Notes under the pieces: generated by a model
What the model was told of the DNA's origin: nothing
What the model saw: the letters and a program-made list of their open reading frames with translations, nothing else
Databases searched by the model: none
Position numbers and translations under genes: made by a program
DNA from: Ciborinia camelliae
Taxonomy: Eukaryota; Ascomycota; Leotiomycetes; Helotiales; Sclerotiniaceae
Direction of reading: 5' to 3'
DNA length: 64,000 nt
Assembly (NCBI GenBank): GCA_025890175.1
Contig: JANPYM010000007.1
Coordinates: 1-64,000 of the forward strand
Shown here: positions 1 to 11,661 of the stretch, in pieces
Layout: each line of letters starts with the position of its first letter
Position numbering within the stretch: position 1 is the stretch's first letter

Positions 1-1050
1 CCTGGTGTAAATTTAATTAAAAATTCAGCTACAAATTTTCTAAATTAATTATTTAAAAAAATTTAATTAAATACAAACAAAAAATTTAATTAAAAATTTA
101 ATTAAAAAATTTTTAAATTAATTATTTAAAAAAATTTAATTAAAAATTTAGTTAAATATAAATAATAAATTTAATTAAAGATTTAGTTAAAAAAGTTTAG
201 TTAAAAAATAATTTAATTAATATATATAATTTATTTTAATTTTTATATATTAAATTCTTAATTATATCTATAAATAATTATTATTATTATTTTAAAATAT
301 AATATATTTTTATTTTATATATTTTTTAATTATATTTAATATTATATATTAACTTTTAATTAATTATCTTTATATTTATTATTATATAAATTTTATTAAA
401 TATTATTTTTTATATTATTATTATTATTATTATTATAATATAAAAAAAATTAATTATATAATTTATATATTTATTATCATTTTTTTATAATATAATTTAA
501 ATATTTATTAATATTATAAAATATAAATTATAAATTTAATTAAAAATTTATTTAAAAAATTTATTTACAATATAGTCTAAACGTTTATTAATATAATAAA
601 GCATAAACTATAAATTCAGCTAAAGATTTAACTAAGGAATTCATTCTAAGCATAATTTGACCGTTCTATTTTGGTTTAATATTGATCTAATTGATTCCTT
701 ATATTTTCTATCTTAATAATACAGCTTATACAGCTTTAGCTATTCTAAATATAATATATTAAAAAAATCAATTAAAAACAATATTATTAATATTAAAATT
801 ATAAATTAAATTAAATAAAATAAATAAAAAAATTAAACAATATTAAAAAAGAAATATATATATATTTAAACTATAAATTGTTATATAATTTTATATAAAA
901 CTTATTACATAATTAAATAATATTTTAAATAATTTTAAATATTAAATAAATTATATATTTACAATATATAAACACATATAATATATAACAACAATATATC
1001 GTATAACAATATTTTTACATTACAACATTAACTTACACTAATAAGCTTAT
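1..1050. repeat. AT-rich, low-complexity RIP-like block
   Basis: This stretch is almost entirely A and T, with many TAAT and TTAAAA runs and no open frame of note. It adjoins a recognisable LTR end that carries only C-to-T and G-to-A changes. The simplest reading is a transposable element mutated beyond recognition by RIP. Family membership cannot be read from the sequence. Confidence 0.7.
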
Positions 1051-1146
1051 ATAATTAATCTATAATATAGTTTTTAAAACTTTAAGCTAAATACATTACA
1101 TACTATAATACATTTATTCTCCATCGCCCATAGTAATTCCAACACC
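1051..1146 (+). mobile_element. RIP-degraded LTR 3' end
   Basis: The sequence ends in ATTCCAACA and aligns without gaps for roughly 90 bases to the 3' part of the solo LTR at 25131-25336. Every difference I counted (about 15-17) is a transition that makes this copy more AT-rich. That is the RIP signature, and it identifies the AT-rich block as remains of the same LTR-retrotransposon family. Confidence 0.75.
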
Positions 1147-2230
1147 TATATATAATACGATATACAAAAATTGCATTTTAATTTTATTAGCTTCCCATAT
1201 CGCAATCAATCCAATCAGCCAATGCTTCCCTCTAAGTCTACTACTTCGACTTCAAGCTCTATAAACATTGTCCACTCGAACTTCGATTATTACTAGTAAT
1301 GGCCTATAAAAAAGTTCTTGAAACAATATTTAGATTCTTATATTATTCGTATCGTTCGTATCGTTCGTATAGATCGGTAGTTTCGGTACATTCGATAGAT
1401 TGTGTTTTATTTAGATAATTACTACGAAAATCAATCATTTTATTTTTAAGAAAAACTTTAAAGCTAAACTTTATATAAACTTTATAGCTTAAAGATGTCT
1501 ATCTTATTGTATATATAGATTTCTTTTCCAATCAATTTATATATTCTTAAAACGTGTTTATAGATTTAAAATTATTAAAGTTTATAGTATAATCAGAGAA
1601 ATTCTATTGTCTATATAATTTTATTTAATATAAATGATATTATATATAGCTTCAACTATATATAGTAGTAAGAGAAACTATATACTAAGATATATAGAAC
1701 TAGTATACACTTTAGTTCTAGTATAAATAAAGAGAAGTAAATACTATAGTATAATACGTATTCTTTTAACAATTATATACTATAGAAAGTTGTTTAATGA
1801 AACTGGTTCTAATATAGCTTAGAGTAGTACTTGTATATAAAGTATCTCTATAAAGTAGAGCTCTTTTCTTTATCTTATTCGAATTAATTCAATCTATTAC
1901 TTTCTATGTTTCAAAAGAAATCATTCTCTCAATAGTATAAAGGCTTTGAAATTTAATTATCTTTTCGATTAAGTTATTTGTAAACGATATTAGAAGATTA
2001 AAGAAGCACGGGTTATAGAACGACATCGGCGGTTTCGGTATATATTGAAAGAAAGATTGATTTAGAAATAAGAGAAACGTTTGAAATATATCTCAAGTAT
2101 AATAAATATTAAGTTTTCATATATCAATGCCATTTGTTTAAAGTTCAATTTCAATTCTTAAAGTTTTATTTAAACTATAAAACTTTAATAATAATAGAAA
2201 GTAAAAGATATAAAGCAATAGACATTACCC
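1147..2230 (+). mobile_element. Decayed internal part of an LTR retrotransposon (gag-like start)
   Basis: Just downstream of the LTR end, an ATG at 1222 opens a Ser/Thr-rich frame containing INIVHSNFDYY, followed by TAG TAA and then WPIKKFL. The YY..W..K..L pattern resembles the start of Copia-type gag proteins, and the adjacent stops are what RIP makes from CAG and CAA. The rest is AT-rich and closed in all frames. The LTR context is strong; the gag assignment is an inference. Confidence 0.45.
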
Positions 2231-2340
2231 AACTTTTATTTTACTACTTCATTATAACTTCAACTCAATTCACTCATTTCACCAACTGATATCACTCACT
2301 TCGCTTCACTAAAATCATACACTTTGTTTAAATCTTCAAA

Positions 2341-2691
2341 ATGGTCAAATTCACCTCTATCGCTTTGTTTCTGATTGCTGCTGTCAGCGTACACGCTTGC
2401 ACCTATTGCCAATGTCTGTTCAACAATGGCGGACATTGTTGTGTGTATCATGTAAATGATTCAATACTTAATTTCAATGTAAAGCAAAACTAATTTTCTA
2501 TATGATTATAGGACCCTAATGTTGGCAACGTCGATTGTACTGAGAAATGCAAAACCGCTCGTCGTCATGATAGCTCAGTAACTGATTTACCCGGAGGTGG
2601 ACATGCATACGGTACTCTCTGTGCGGCTGCAGGAAGATACAAGTGTGCTACTATTTTCCAAGCCGATCATCGCGCTCTATGTAACTTGTAA
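2341..2691 (+). CDS. Small secreted protein with ten cysteines (copy 1)
   Basis: There are two exons, 2341-2451 and 2512-2691, joined across a 60-nt GT-AG intron in phase 0 after codon 37, giving 96 residues. Residues 1-19 form a signal peptide (MVKF, a hydrophobic core, VHA). The mature part has CTYCQC, a CC pair and five further Cys including YKCATIFQ and a C-terminal LCNL. Ten cysteines would allow five disulfides, as in apoplastic effectors or antimicrobial-type proteins. I do not recognise a named family. The paralogue lies 1.1 kb downstream with the intron at the identical codon. It borders a RIP-affected retroelement block, but its own frame is intact. Secretion is well supported; any role on a host or competitor is inference. 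Confidence 0.85.
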
Positions 2692-3799
2692 CTATGGAGT
2701 TACTAGTCATAATCCGGTTACGAATGACGATTACATAAGGTCGGCTACTATTTCAACCTTTTGGGGCCAATCAAATCGTTGCTGTCATTAAGACATGGAT
2801 AAGACATGAAGCTAGAATCAGGGCGGCAGCTAGAGTAAGGGCAGGAGCTAAGGTCGGGGCAGGAGCTAGGAAAGAGGCTATTCAAACCGCTACACTTTCA
2901 GAATGGTTTCTCTTTATAGCTTACTACAATACTATTCCGATGCCTCAAATTCTGAATTCCTTTACTCCGTGACACATTCCGTGAGATTTGTTATAGCCAT
3001 AACGGCAATTGAACTTCAAATGACATATGATAAAATATTACTATATAGCAATTGGTAGGTAGCTTACTCTCTTGGACTTGCTTACGTATACAATTAACTG
3101 TGGTCCGTAAACGGTGAACTCATGATCGACGATCGTAGCCGCAACAAGCTTGTTCGTATTAAACAAGAAATGATATAAGAGATAAGAACAATTGATCAAG
3201 GAATATCCTTTCAGTGGTAGATATACATAAAAATGTAAAAAATTTCAACTTCTAATTAAGAAACGAATTCATCCCGACTTTCGAGTTTCAACTGTCTTTT
3301 CAAGCTTAAGTACTGTAGTACCGAGGGCATCAGTTGATGAGATGAAGCCGGCCACTTAAATAATAAAGATATATAATTAATTACAGAAGAAAAGCTGGGT
3401 TTAGAACTATAATAACAATAGGTACAATAAAAATAGAAGATACTATCTTTTTTAATATAGTTTATAAAATCAAATGAGCTTATGATTCTGAAATACAGTT
3501 CTATATTAATAAATTGAAATTTTTAATATATAGACATTAATTTATCAAATTTTCATTGAAATAAGCAAACAAGATAACCTTAATACTGAGAAGGATAGGA
3601 AATCCTAGGACAGCTGTTATAAAAGGATAGACATCACTTCCCCGTCACTTTCTTCCACTTCAGTTCGGTACAACAACTACATCTTTTTGTTCACTTCGGT
3701 ACAACTAGCTATCATACACTCACACTCTCTACCTCTCTACTTCACTAAAACCATAAAACATACTCGCCTTTTTCCACACTCTCTTTTCCAATCGTCAAA
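2692..3799. other. Intergenic between the two secreted-protein paralogues
   Basis: No gene seen. The first 90 bases after the stop keep similarity to the 3' flank of the downstream copy (shared CCAATCAAATC at about 2767 and 4258), so the duplicated unit included untranslated sequence. Around 2815-2875 there is a short imperfect repeat of a GGGCAGGAGCTA-like unit. The rest is AT-rich. Confidence 0.6.
3617..3625 (+). promoter_or_regulatory. TATA-like element upstream of secreted-protein copy 2
   Basis: TTATAAAAG lies about 175 bases before the ATG at 3800 and is followed by pyrimidine-rich sequence with CACTTC repeats, typical of fungal 5' leaders. It is assigned by motif and position only. 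Confidence 0.35.
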
Positions 3800-4203
3800 A
3801 TGAAATTTTCCGCCATTGCTTTGTTCTTCATCATTAGCGTTATTAGTATTGAAGCTTGCAAGTATTGCCAATGTTTGTTTCCAGATGGTTCTCATTGTTG
3901 TTTGGCTAAGGTAAATCATTTTTCCGTCCCGTTTTGATAAAACTAATGCTTGTTATACTTGTTATGCATTAATGCTATCCAGTAATCAACTCTTAAGGCA
4001 AAGCTAATTTCATTTTGCAGGATACTCGAGTCAGCAATCAAGATTGTACTGCTGTTTGCAAAGAATCCCGTCGTGATGATGGCATGACGACGTGGTGGTG
4101 GCCAAGCGGTGTCAACGGGAACAAGGGTACACGTTGTGATCTCAGTGGGTTATACAAGTGTGCTACTTTTTTCCAACAAAAGCATCGTGCTAGATGTGTC
4201 TAG
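3800..4203 (+). CDS. Small secreted protein with ten cysteines (copy 2)
   Basis: The exons are 3800-3910 and 4021-4203, with a 110-nt intron again in phase 0 after codon 37; the product is 97 residues. The signal peptide is residues 1-19 (MKFSAIALFF...IEA). The cysteine framework matches copy 1: CKYCQC, CC, two Cys in DCTAVC, then one each in TRCD, YKCATFFQ and the C-terminal RCV. A WWW motif in the variable loop is absent from copy 1. The conserved parts are the signal peptide, the first Cys cluster and the C-terminal YKCAT.FQ..H.A.C block. The central loop has diverged, as is common in duplicated effector-like genes. Function is unknown. Confidence 0.85.
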
Positions 4204-6363
4204 GGTCGCTAGAATTATGTAATTCGGTTGATGGTTTCAGATTTCTACTTTTTGGAGCCAATCAAATCTAAGAGATGATTGTGTGCTTTTTCAAACTGGA
4301 CCTCGGGACTTGGGAGCTCCAAACTTCCCGACATAACGAGTGGTGGGTGCGCCAGCAAAGTCGAAGAGAGGCGTAGTTAGAAATCTCGATATTCTAATCC
4401 AGATTTTAGTTCCATTATTTTATGATCAATCAATGGCTTCAACCCCCCTGAAATACATTTCTAGAGCGGTGATTAATCTGTTATGCCTAAGCCCTTAGCG
4501 ATTAAATGTCATTAAGCTAGTCCTGGGATCAACCCTTTAGTTATATGAGAATCTTTTCCTCTTCAATATTGTTGGTAGAACACGTGCTGCACAGTATAGA
4601 ATACATTATAACACTTCCTTGATTCGGACTAGTGAATACGTTAGTTTCAAATACTTTACCCACTACTACTATATAGAGTTTAAGCTATATACAATACAAT
4701 CCATGTTTAACAAATATAGTTCTATTCTCATATGTCGAGATAATGCGTATAATAAAATTCGAATTACAATTTATAAGGCATTAACGGATCAAATAATTAA
4801 TAGAATAAGGTTTTATTTAATTGAAATCTAGACTTTTTGTAAGGAAACAGGATACGATCTCAGGCCACGTGATGCTAAGCATTCCATACCTAGATCAAAT
4901 CTAAAGTATCTATCTAGACTATTTAAGAATTCCTTCTTCTCTACTTTATAGAATACCATTGAGATTATATAACCCTTACTAGTACTGCTTCGTGACACTT
5001 TTTAATTGTTCGATATTATCTCATTAATTAATAAACTCGATTGTTTCACTTTATATTAATATAATGATTTATTGGGAATCAGGTCACATGGTTTCCGGTC
5101 ACATGATCAGGTATCACGTGGTAAGCTATACCGCATAGGGTATAGGGGAGTAGCATATAAGAGCAGCTGGGCTGCCACCAAATACATACTCCTTAGTCAA
5201 ATCAATCTACTATAATTCTACCCTAGTACTTCCTTTCTACCGTATTACTGGTCATCCCAGGTTAGACGAATAATATGATTTAAAATAGAAAGAAAAAAAT
5301 ATTTATTATATCTAGGCCTCTACTTTTATAAAATGCTATAAAGTTGGTTATATAATCACTCTCTATATTAAATGGTGATCTTCTAAAAAGAATTCTTTTC
5401 TATTTAAAATACTTCTTTTATTAGATTGTATATCTACGTTTCGATCCATATGATTCGATGTAACGCGCATAATAAGATTAATATATTTACTAGAAGTTAC
5501 GTATCTCTAATTCAATTTTTCAAATTTCAACTGGTTACAGTACTATTTACTCTATTTACTTAGTAAATCAGATACTAATAATTGATTAAGTTGAACAACT
5601 TAAAATTCTAAGTCACTACTATACAGGCCTAATACCTAATATTTAAAGTCTAATCAGATAATCCAGTGTCACGCTAACGATTTAGCGAAATAGACTCCTT
5701 TTCGTATCAATCTTCATGTTAATATCTAGTCATTATAACATAACTAAATCGATTTCCTATTTACTGACATTTTCCATTTCCGTCGAATTCAAGTTTCGAA
5801 AACATCTTTTAATTGATAATGAAATTAACACCTTTTGAGAGTTATAACGTTGTAATGTATCAAATTTTTAACCTATGTACTTTTATTGATTTAGACCATA
5901 AGTTTTAGCTTGCAAATAGCACCTCAGCTAGCTCCCCCTCCTGAATTATCATATCCCTCCGAACTTTCTTTATCCAAACCGGATCTGTTGAATCTCAAGC
6001 GAGCAGCCACTATTGTTTTCACATTTATACAATTTACATGTTGGATTTTGGATTTTGGATTTTCATCCGCCGTTTTGTTCTTATTCACACTTCCGATATA
6101 TAACAATTTTATTTGGAACCTTTATCTCTTTTTCGGCTTCTCATGCAAGCCGCGTATAGTGGTGACAGCATCTAGAAAGTTGGGTGTAGCCATACATGGA
6201 AAATTGACTTTCAACATGTCAAAAAATCACATTTTGTAAGAGAGGGAGGTTATTTCTGTGAGGTGGCTCCATTGATTCTCATTCAATAATGTTATCAAAG
6301 GAATTATCAACCGGTCCCCTGATACACCACTATTCATATTCTTTTGCCCTTTTAAAAGAATTC
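4204..6363. other. AT-rich intergenic stretch
   Basis: No convincing gene. The frame at 5910-6239 starts with TTG, lacks an ATG and encodes no recognisable domain. Sequence around 4476-4590 shares interrupted blocks (ATGCCTA.GCCC, AGCTAGTC, CCTTTTCCTCTTCA) with 54347-54485, suggesting two diverged copies of a dispersed element, the one here more AT-rich. The remainder is A/T-rich with no visible structure. Confidence 0.5.
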
Positions 6364-7322
6364 TCAACATCGTCCATCCTCCCATATCCCGCAAAATCTG
6401 GCATTTCCCTTTTCCCAACAATTTAACTCCACCAATTCAACCTTCACATATTTACACTTGATTATCTCATATTTCTCCAATTCCTCCACGACTGAATACA
6501 TTCTAGTTTCCATTGTCTCATTGGTTATATCTCCTCCACTGCTCAGACTTTCCCCCCGAATGTTCAATCGTCCTACAACATTGGTTGATATGCTCCCAGT
6601 TTCTGAGCATCGTCTGCCCTCTAATGGGACATCTTCCATGACCATGATCAGCTCCTCCAATCCCCTCAATATCGACTCCTCTCTTGGATGTCTTATTTTA
6701 GAAGTCCCAACATATTCATTGGAATCTGATGCTTTTCCATTCCCATACCAACCCTCAAACGATTGTTTCTCCAACAAATAATGCGCCTTCCAAAACACAT
6801 CCACGGCTACTTTCGTCACACCTCGCAACCCCACCATACTAGCCCTCGTATCTTGTAACGCCCTCATCATCTCGGTATCCCTCGTCTTCAGGTAAATAGT
6901 ATCCTGATGCCTCAAAAATCTTATACCCTTTTAAAACCATCCCCTGATCTCTCCCCAATAGCCTTCCTATTGATGTATCTCACTTCCCACTTCCCATCAT
7001 CTCCTCTGAATACTTCAATCATTCTAATATGTTTCGCATGCGTGTCATTGAAACAAAAATTCCAAGTTTTTTCCACGACGGCCCTGCTTGCTTGACAAAC
7101 TATTTCGATGGCACATTGTTTTCGAGGGTTACTTTCCATCCATTGTACTACTCCAGTCCCTGTTGGTTCGGGAAAGTGTATCTTCTCACAATTAATATCC
7201 CAAAATAACTTTTTTTCGATATGAGCGTGAACTTCTATGAGGCGAGGAGGTTGAGTTTCAAGGAATGCCAGACGCCAACTCTCGATGCGGATACGATTGG
7301 GCATAGAGAGGGATCTGTGGAA
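6364..7322 (-). pseudogene. Broken 2EXR-domain gene
   Basis: On the minus strand, 7322-6921 encodes FHRSLSMPNRIRIESWRLAF followed by PPRLIEV and the QASRAVVEKTWNFCF block. This is the N-terminal pattern of the fungal 2EXR family. The frame closes at 6921, and the family-like continuation (RFLRHQDTIYLKTRDTEMM and onward) resumes in another frame from about 6930 to 6364. No good intron is visible at the junction, and there is no ATG before the domain start except the internal Met at 7304. I read it as a frameshifted, 5'-incomplete copy; an unrecognised intron is the alternative. 2EXR proteins have no established biochemical function. Confidence 0.55.
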
Positions 7323-8443
7323 GATGGTTGGTGACGCTTTGGAGCTTGGGGATTTAGTATTGTGCTTATAGTTATCCTGGAAGATGATGCAAGGGATAAA
7401 GATGAAATGGATAAGATGTAAGGAGAAAGTTGAGTTGAGGCTAGAATATTACTTGGTGGATAAGGAGAGAGTTGAATCGACTCGGAAGTTGGAGCGTGAC
7501 TCGGAGGATCTTCATAATGCCATTTTGGAGTAGAGATAATGATTCCTTCCCCAGTATTGCCAATGTTCGTTTTGTTGTTACCTTGGACAAAATTAACTTT
7601 TGTCTTGATATTTGCGATGATGAGTGGTAATATCCAAACAAAAGAAAACAACCCACCGAAAATTGAGGAAGTTACACAGGTAAAATCAGAATTATAATCC
7701 ATATTCGTTGATATTTACCAGTGTAATTAATGATCTTTGATTCTTGGATGGCAGTAAGATCTTACAATTCCAGGCTATCTCGCCTATAAACTTCATGGTC
7801 TTAGCATTTTAGCGGGGTTGTGGCGGCTGAGGATAGGCTTCGCCACAAGATACAGGGTATCGGAACCACTGGAGTGCCCACCACTTGACACCCCTTCATA
7901 CCGCTTCATCCCCCCTTCAATCGAACAATCTAGGGCTTAGCTATCAACTTTTTTGGGTAACCTTATCAGGAATTTCAGGAAGATTCAAAAGAAATCACAC
8001 TCTAGGTCTTGCGGAGATTAAATTGTATACATTCACGATACCCTGAGAATCGAGCAAAGTGATTCTCCTGAAGGTTGCCGGGCGATTTGAATAGAATTCA
8101 AACGCCAGATTTGGGACCACTTCATCAGCAACATCCCAAGCTAGAGTAATCGACCGAACATGGTAAACATACTGTAACATCAGAAGATATATTTCCTATG
8201 TATCGCGAATTTGAGATAAAATATCCGCCCATTTAGCCTTACCGTAGGTTACACTCCATCTCCCCGCAAACCGGTCAACGCCATTCCCACCCCTATCAAA
8301 TCCAAAGACATCCGCCGATCAGGCTCCCTGCGTCTCGGTCTTACAAATAAAGCTGCTGATGAAACTAATATTTAAATAATACAAACCCCTTCGAGTGCAA
8401 AATTCATATTTAAATATTCTCGAATTGCTGAACTGGCGCTTCC
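7323..8443. other. Intergenic, with one short unexplained minus-strand ORF
   Basis: A 61-codon ATG-initiated frame at 8180-7995 (minus; contains SITLAWDVADEVVPNLAF and FRRITLLDSQGIVNVYNL) has coding-like composition but no recognised family. It could be an exon of an unresolved gene. A frame at 7702-7235 (minus) with a hydrophobic start overlaps the broken 2EXR gene and is probably not real. Otherwise nothing seen. Confidence 0.3.
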
Positions 8444-9870
8444 TTAACCAACCAACCCCTCTACCACATCATAACATTCCTCTGGACTCTCAAAAATTCT
8501 CCATGCACTCTTTGGAACTCCAACAAAAGCCTTCTCGAATCTCTCAGGCTCATTCTTCTCGACGATACCAATTGCGGCGATGTCTGTTACTTTGCGGATT
8601 AGGATTAGCTTGATCCAGGTCGGGTTTTTTCGATACCTGATTTGTTTATTAGTAAGTGGACAGAAGAAATTGCTAGAGGAGAAAAAACAAGTATTTTAAA
8701 AAGGTGGCGATGAGAAGTAAAACACGAGAGGAAGAAATAATGCAGGGACTCACATCTCTCCATAAGCCTCTGGGTCACTCTGCGTACTATCCCCAACACA
8801 GATCATCTTCCTCTTGGGCAACCATCTATGAATCTTTTCCATCCTATTGAATTTGTACTCTTGTGTACCCTGCGTCAAAGTTTCTAGTAATCCCGAGAGG
8901 TTTAAAAAATTCGCGTCTCTTAATATCATGGTTCCTTGAGGATAGTATTCATGACAAAATTCGCCGAGGAACGAGTAGAGGACATAGGGTGAGGCAGAGA
9001 GATAAAACCAAGGAGCTGCTGACCCTTTTTGAGGGGCGATGAGGGATTGAATGTGTTTGTAGAATTCCGGCATTCCTTCAATGGGTGAGGGTTTAGATAG
9101 AAAGGTAGAGCGGAGAATACCAGTGGGAGAGCTGGTTTGTGTTATTTTAATTGAGTCGTCAATATCTGTGTCACGTTAGTATTTTCTTCATCCAAACTTG
9201 GCCCTCAAAAGGCTTCGTGTCCATCAAGTGGGATGCTTAAATGATTTCTGAACTCACCAGAAATGACGCCCCATCCTTCCGGCTCTGCAAAAACGGTTCT
9301 CATCTCCAATATCCCCTCTGCTCCATTCGGTACTCTCGCCTTCCACGTCACCACCTCACCATCTTTGCAATCCTTCAGCTTCCGAATATCACTGCTAACA
9401 CCATCCTTTCCACCTGGTCCCAATCTCAATTTTTCATTCCCTTGATGTTCCGAATCGATATCAACAAACCTCCCCGGTCGAACATCCATCAAAAAAGGTC
9501 TTAATCTCTCCTCGACAATCTCATCTTCACCTCTATCACCATCAGCGCCGACCCTCCCAACAATATCCCCCACAATTTCCGGGACATATTTACCACTGTC
9601 CGTGGCCCAAACCGCCGTGACGAATTCCGCCTCCCATTTCCCCGTGATATGATTCCTATACGCCGTGTTATCGAATAACCATACCGTATCATCTTTCGAT
9701 ACTGGTTTAGGAAATGGATTATGGGGTCCGAGATGCGAGAGAACGTTGTCTCGGAGGGAGTTTGTCGATGTTCGAGGGAGATTTGGGAGGGAAGATTCAG
9801 TTTCCGGAAACTGGTTCCTAATACGGGCTTGCACTTGGAGGGAAGTGGTGCTTCGATGTGATATTGACAT
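8444..9870 (-). CDS. App1-like phosphatidate phosphatase (DUF2183/APP1 catalytic domain)
   Basis: Three exons, 9870-9258, 9165-8754 and 8636-8444, with introns of 92 and 117 nt, encode 405 residues. After an N-terminal region containing PFLMDVRPGRFVDI, the second exon opens in the catalytic motif: GWGVIS joins to DIDDS (residues 205-209), a HAD-like DxDx(T/S) loop. It then runs through KITQTSSPTGILRSTF, FYLSASPYVLY, YKFNRMEKI and VGDSTQSDPEAYGEM. Exon 3 gives YRKNPTWIKLILIRKVTDIA and PERFEKAF. Yeast App1 dephosphorylates phosphatidate to diacylglycerol and associates with actin patches. The usual Thr of the DxDDT motif is Ser here, a conservative change. The ATG at 9870 is the first in frame for the domain. 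Confidence 0.88.
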
Positions 9871-11661
9871 TATGGCTCTTGTAGATTCAATTCTAGTATA
9901 AATCTCTTCTTTTTCTTCTATTATGGTATCGAGTTTGTAATTGTTGGTATCAACTTGGCGTGTATGAAAGTGTGAGTAATTAATCCTGTGGGTGATAATG
10001 CTTGATTTCTATGAATTGTATTGACGTTGATATCTTATATAGAGCACCGAGGCACTAGCGTGTGCGCTAGTCAGTCCGTACGGTCCCCTTTGTACTGTCC
10101 GTTTTCGTAGTGTTTTGGCGTTTCTATGGTCTTCCTTTGCAAAAATTGAGTACATGAATGAAAACCAAAAAAGAAAAGGAAAATGAAAATGAAAGAATAT
10201 ATTTGAGTACCACACCACAAGGCTAACAACTTACAACTAATAGGATAGGTTCCGCCTTAACTGAACATGCTCCATCATTTTCATATTTATACTTCAGGGC
10301 TGTCGATCAGCCGCCTGCCTAAATAAGGTGGAGATAATCTTATTCGGGATATGACGAAATGGGCTTGGAAATTCTGGGGTATAACGTTACAATTAGCGCT
10401 GCGCCTAGGCGCCCTAACCCTAAGTGAGGTGAAATAAGAAGGATGGTGAGGCAATGTGAGCTGTGAAGTGTGATAAGGTCAGGGGAACATTTATGAAATC
10501 TAAGGCACGCGATGAATTGATTCGACGGTTTGGTGTTACGGATGTCGCTTGGATTTTGTGGCGTCGGTAGGTATGACCGTACTGGTTTTTGGGTTACAAT
10601 GGTATAGTAGGGCTGGGTTTGAGGGGATTCTTGTAAGTTACTTTTGAGGTAGGCACACTGGTAAGTTGTACAAGTCTCTCACCGAGAGTTTGTTTCATAT
10701 AAGCCTTCCTAGCCATTAACGTCGTTCCAAAATTTGTACCTACTCAGCTTCCTATCAGCCTTGGGGGTAATGAATGGTGGGGATATTCTTGTGCCGCATT
10801 GCTGATGAAATAAGTGATGAAGGGGGTCAGCTGTATATTACCAAAGTACCGTACATATCCAAAATTTATGTAACTGAACAATATCTAGCCACAATCGCAA
10901 AAGAATGTAACAATACTATGGAGATAATGTTTCAATATGATAGAATTTCATTCTCCAAGGTAAATTATCGAACTTCTATTGTTCCAATAAAATTGATCGT
11001 GTAGCTCCAGAAAAATAAACCGAAAAAAAAAATTTAGTGACCCCAGAAGAAAGGGAAATAATCCGTCTCTAAAGTTGTACTCTGCTAGCTTTGATGTCGA
11101 ATAACGGATACTGAATACATGGTTTTGGGTATCACTAGACGAACTACAACAATTCGAGCTACAGCACTAAACTGATATTCCAATCTTCAGTCGGTCCACA
11201 TATTGGACTTTGGCATTATGAATAACCTAATTGTTGTAAGACGCTCCAAAATCCGGCCATCAACACATGTCATTCCCGTGATCCTTTTTTGGGGGTTGCA
11301 TGTCTGATGTTGGCAGGTCCGAATTTGCAGCGGACAAAATTTGGATGCAGAATATACGAATCCCTTGACAATGCGGAATTTACAAACTTTTATGTCTATA
11401 ACTCATAATGAATTTTTAACGTTTGAAGATCGGGGAAACCTTTCAAATTGTTACTATTCAAAACAATCCGGTAATGGTTGCAATTCGGATTATTGGAAAC
11501 TTAAACAAGAGTTCGGGCTAAAATACAATTATGAATACACTGCCCATTTAATTCGCCTCAAATATCCCAAATATCCTAAACTGTATCAAAAGGACGCTCT
11601 ATAACTCTACAAAGGCATATCGCGAAGAGTTACATGATGGAAAATTCATCCTCATTCCTTC
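9871..11661. other. Intergenic
   Basis: No supported gene. Bases 10018-10229 have an LTR-like look (TG and CA ends, a TATA-like region, a GC-rich centre with ACTAGCG palindromes), but no target-site duplication is visible. An 87-codon frame at 11341-11604 begins with a non-ATG codon and resembles nothing I know. The stretch is the 5' side of the phosphatase gene and the 3' side of the peroxidase gene. Confidence 0.4.

Noticed and set aside
5910..6239. 109-codon plus-strand frame with hydrophobic segments
   Set aside because: It starts with TTG, has no ATG or domain, and is A/T-rich.
10018..10229. Possible solo LTR with TG and CA ends
   Set aside because: No target duplication or second copy could be found.
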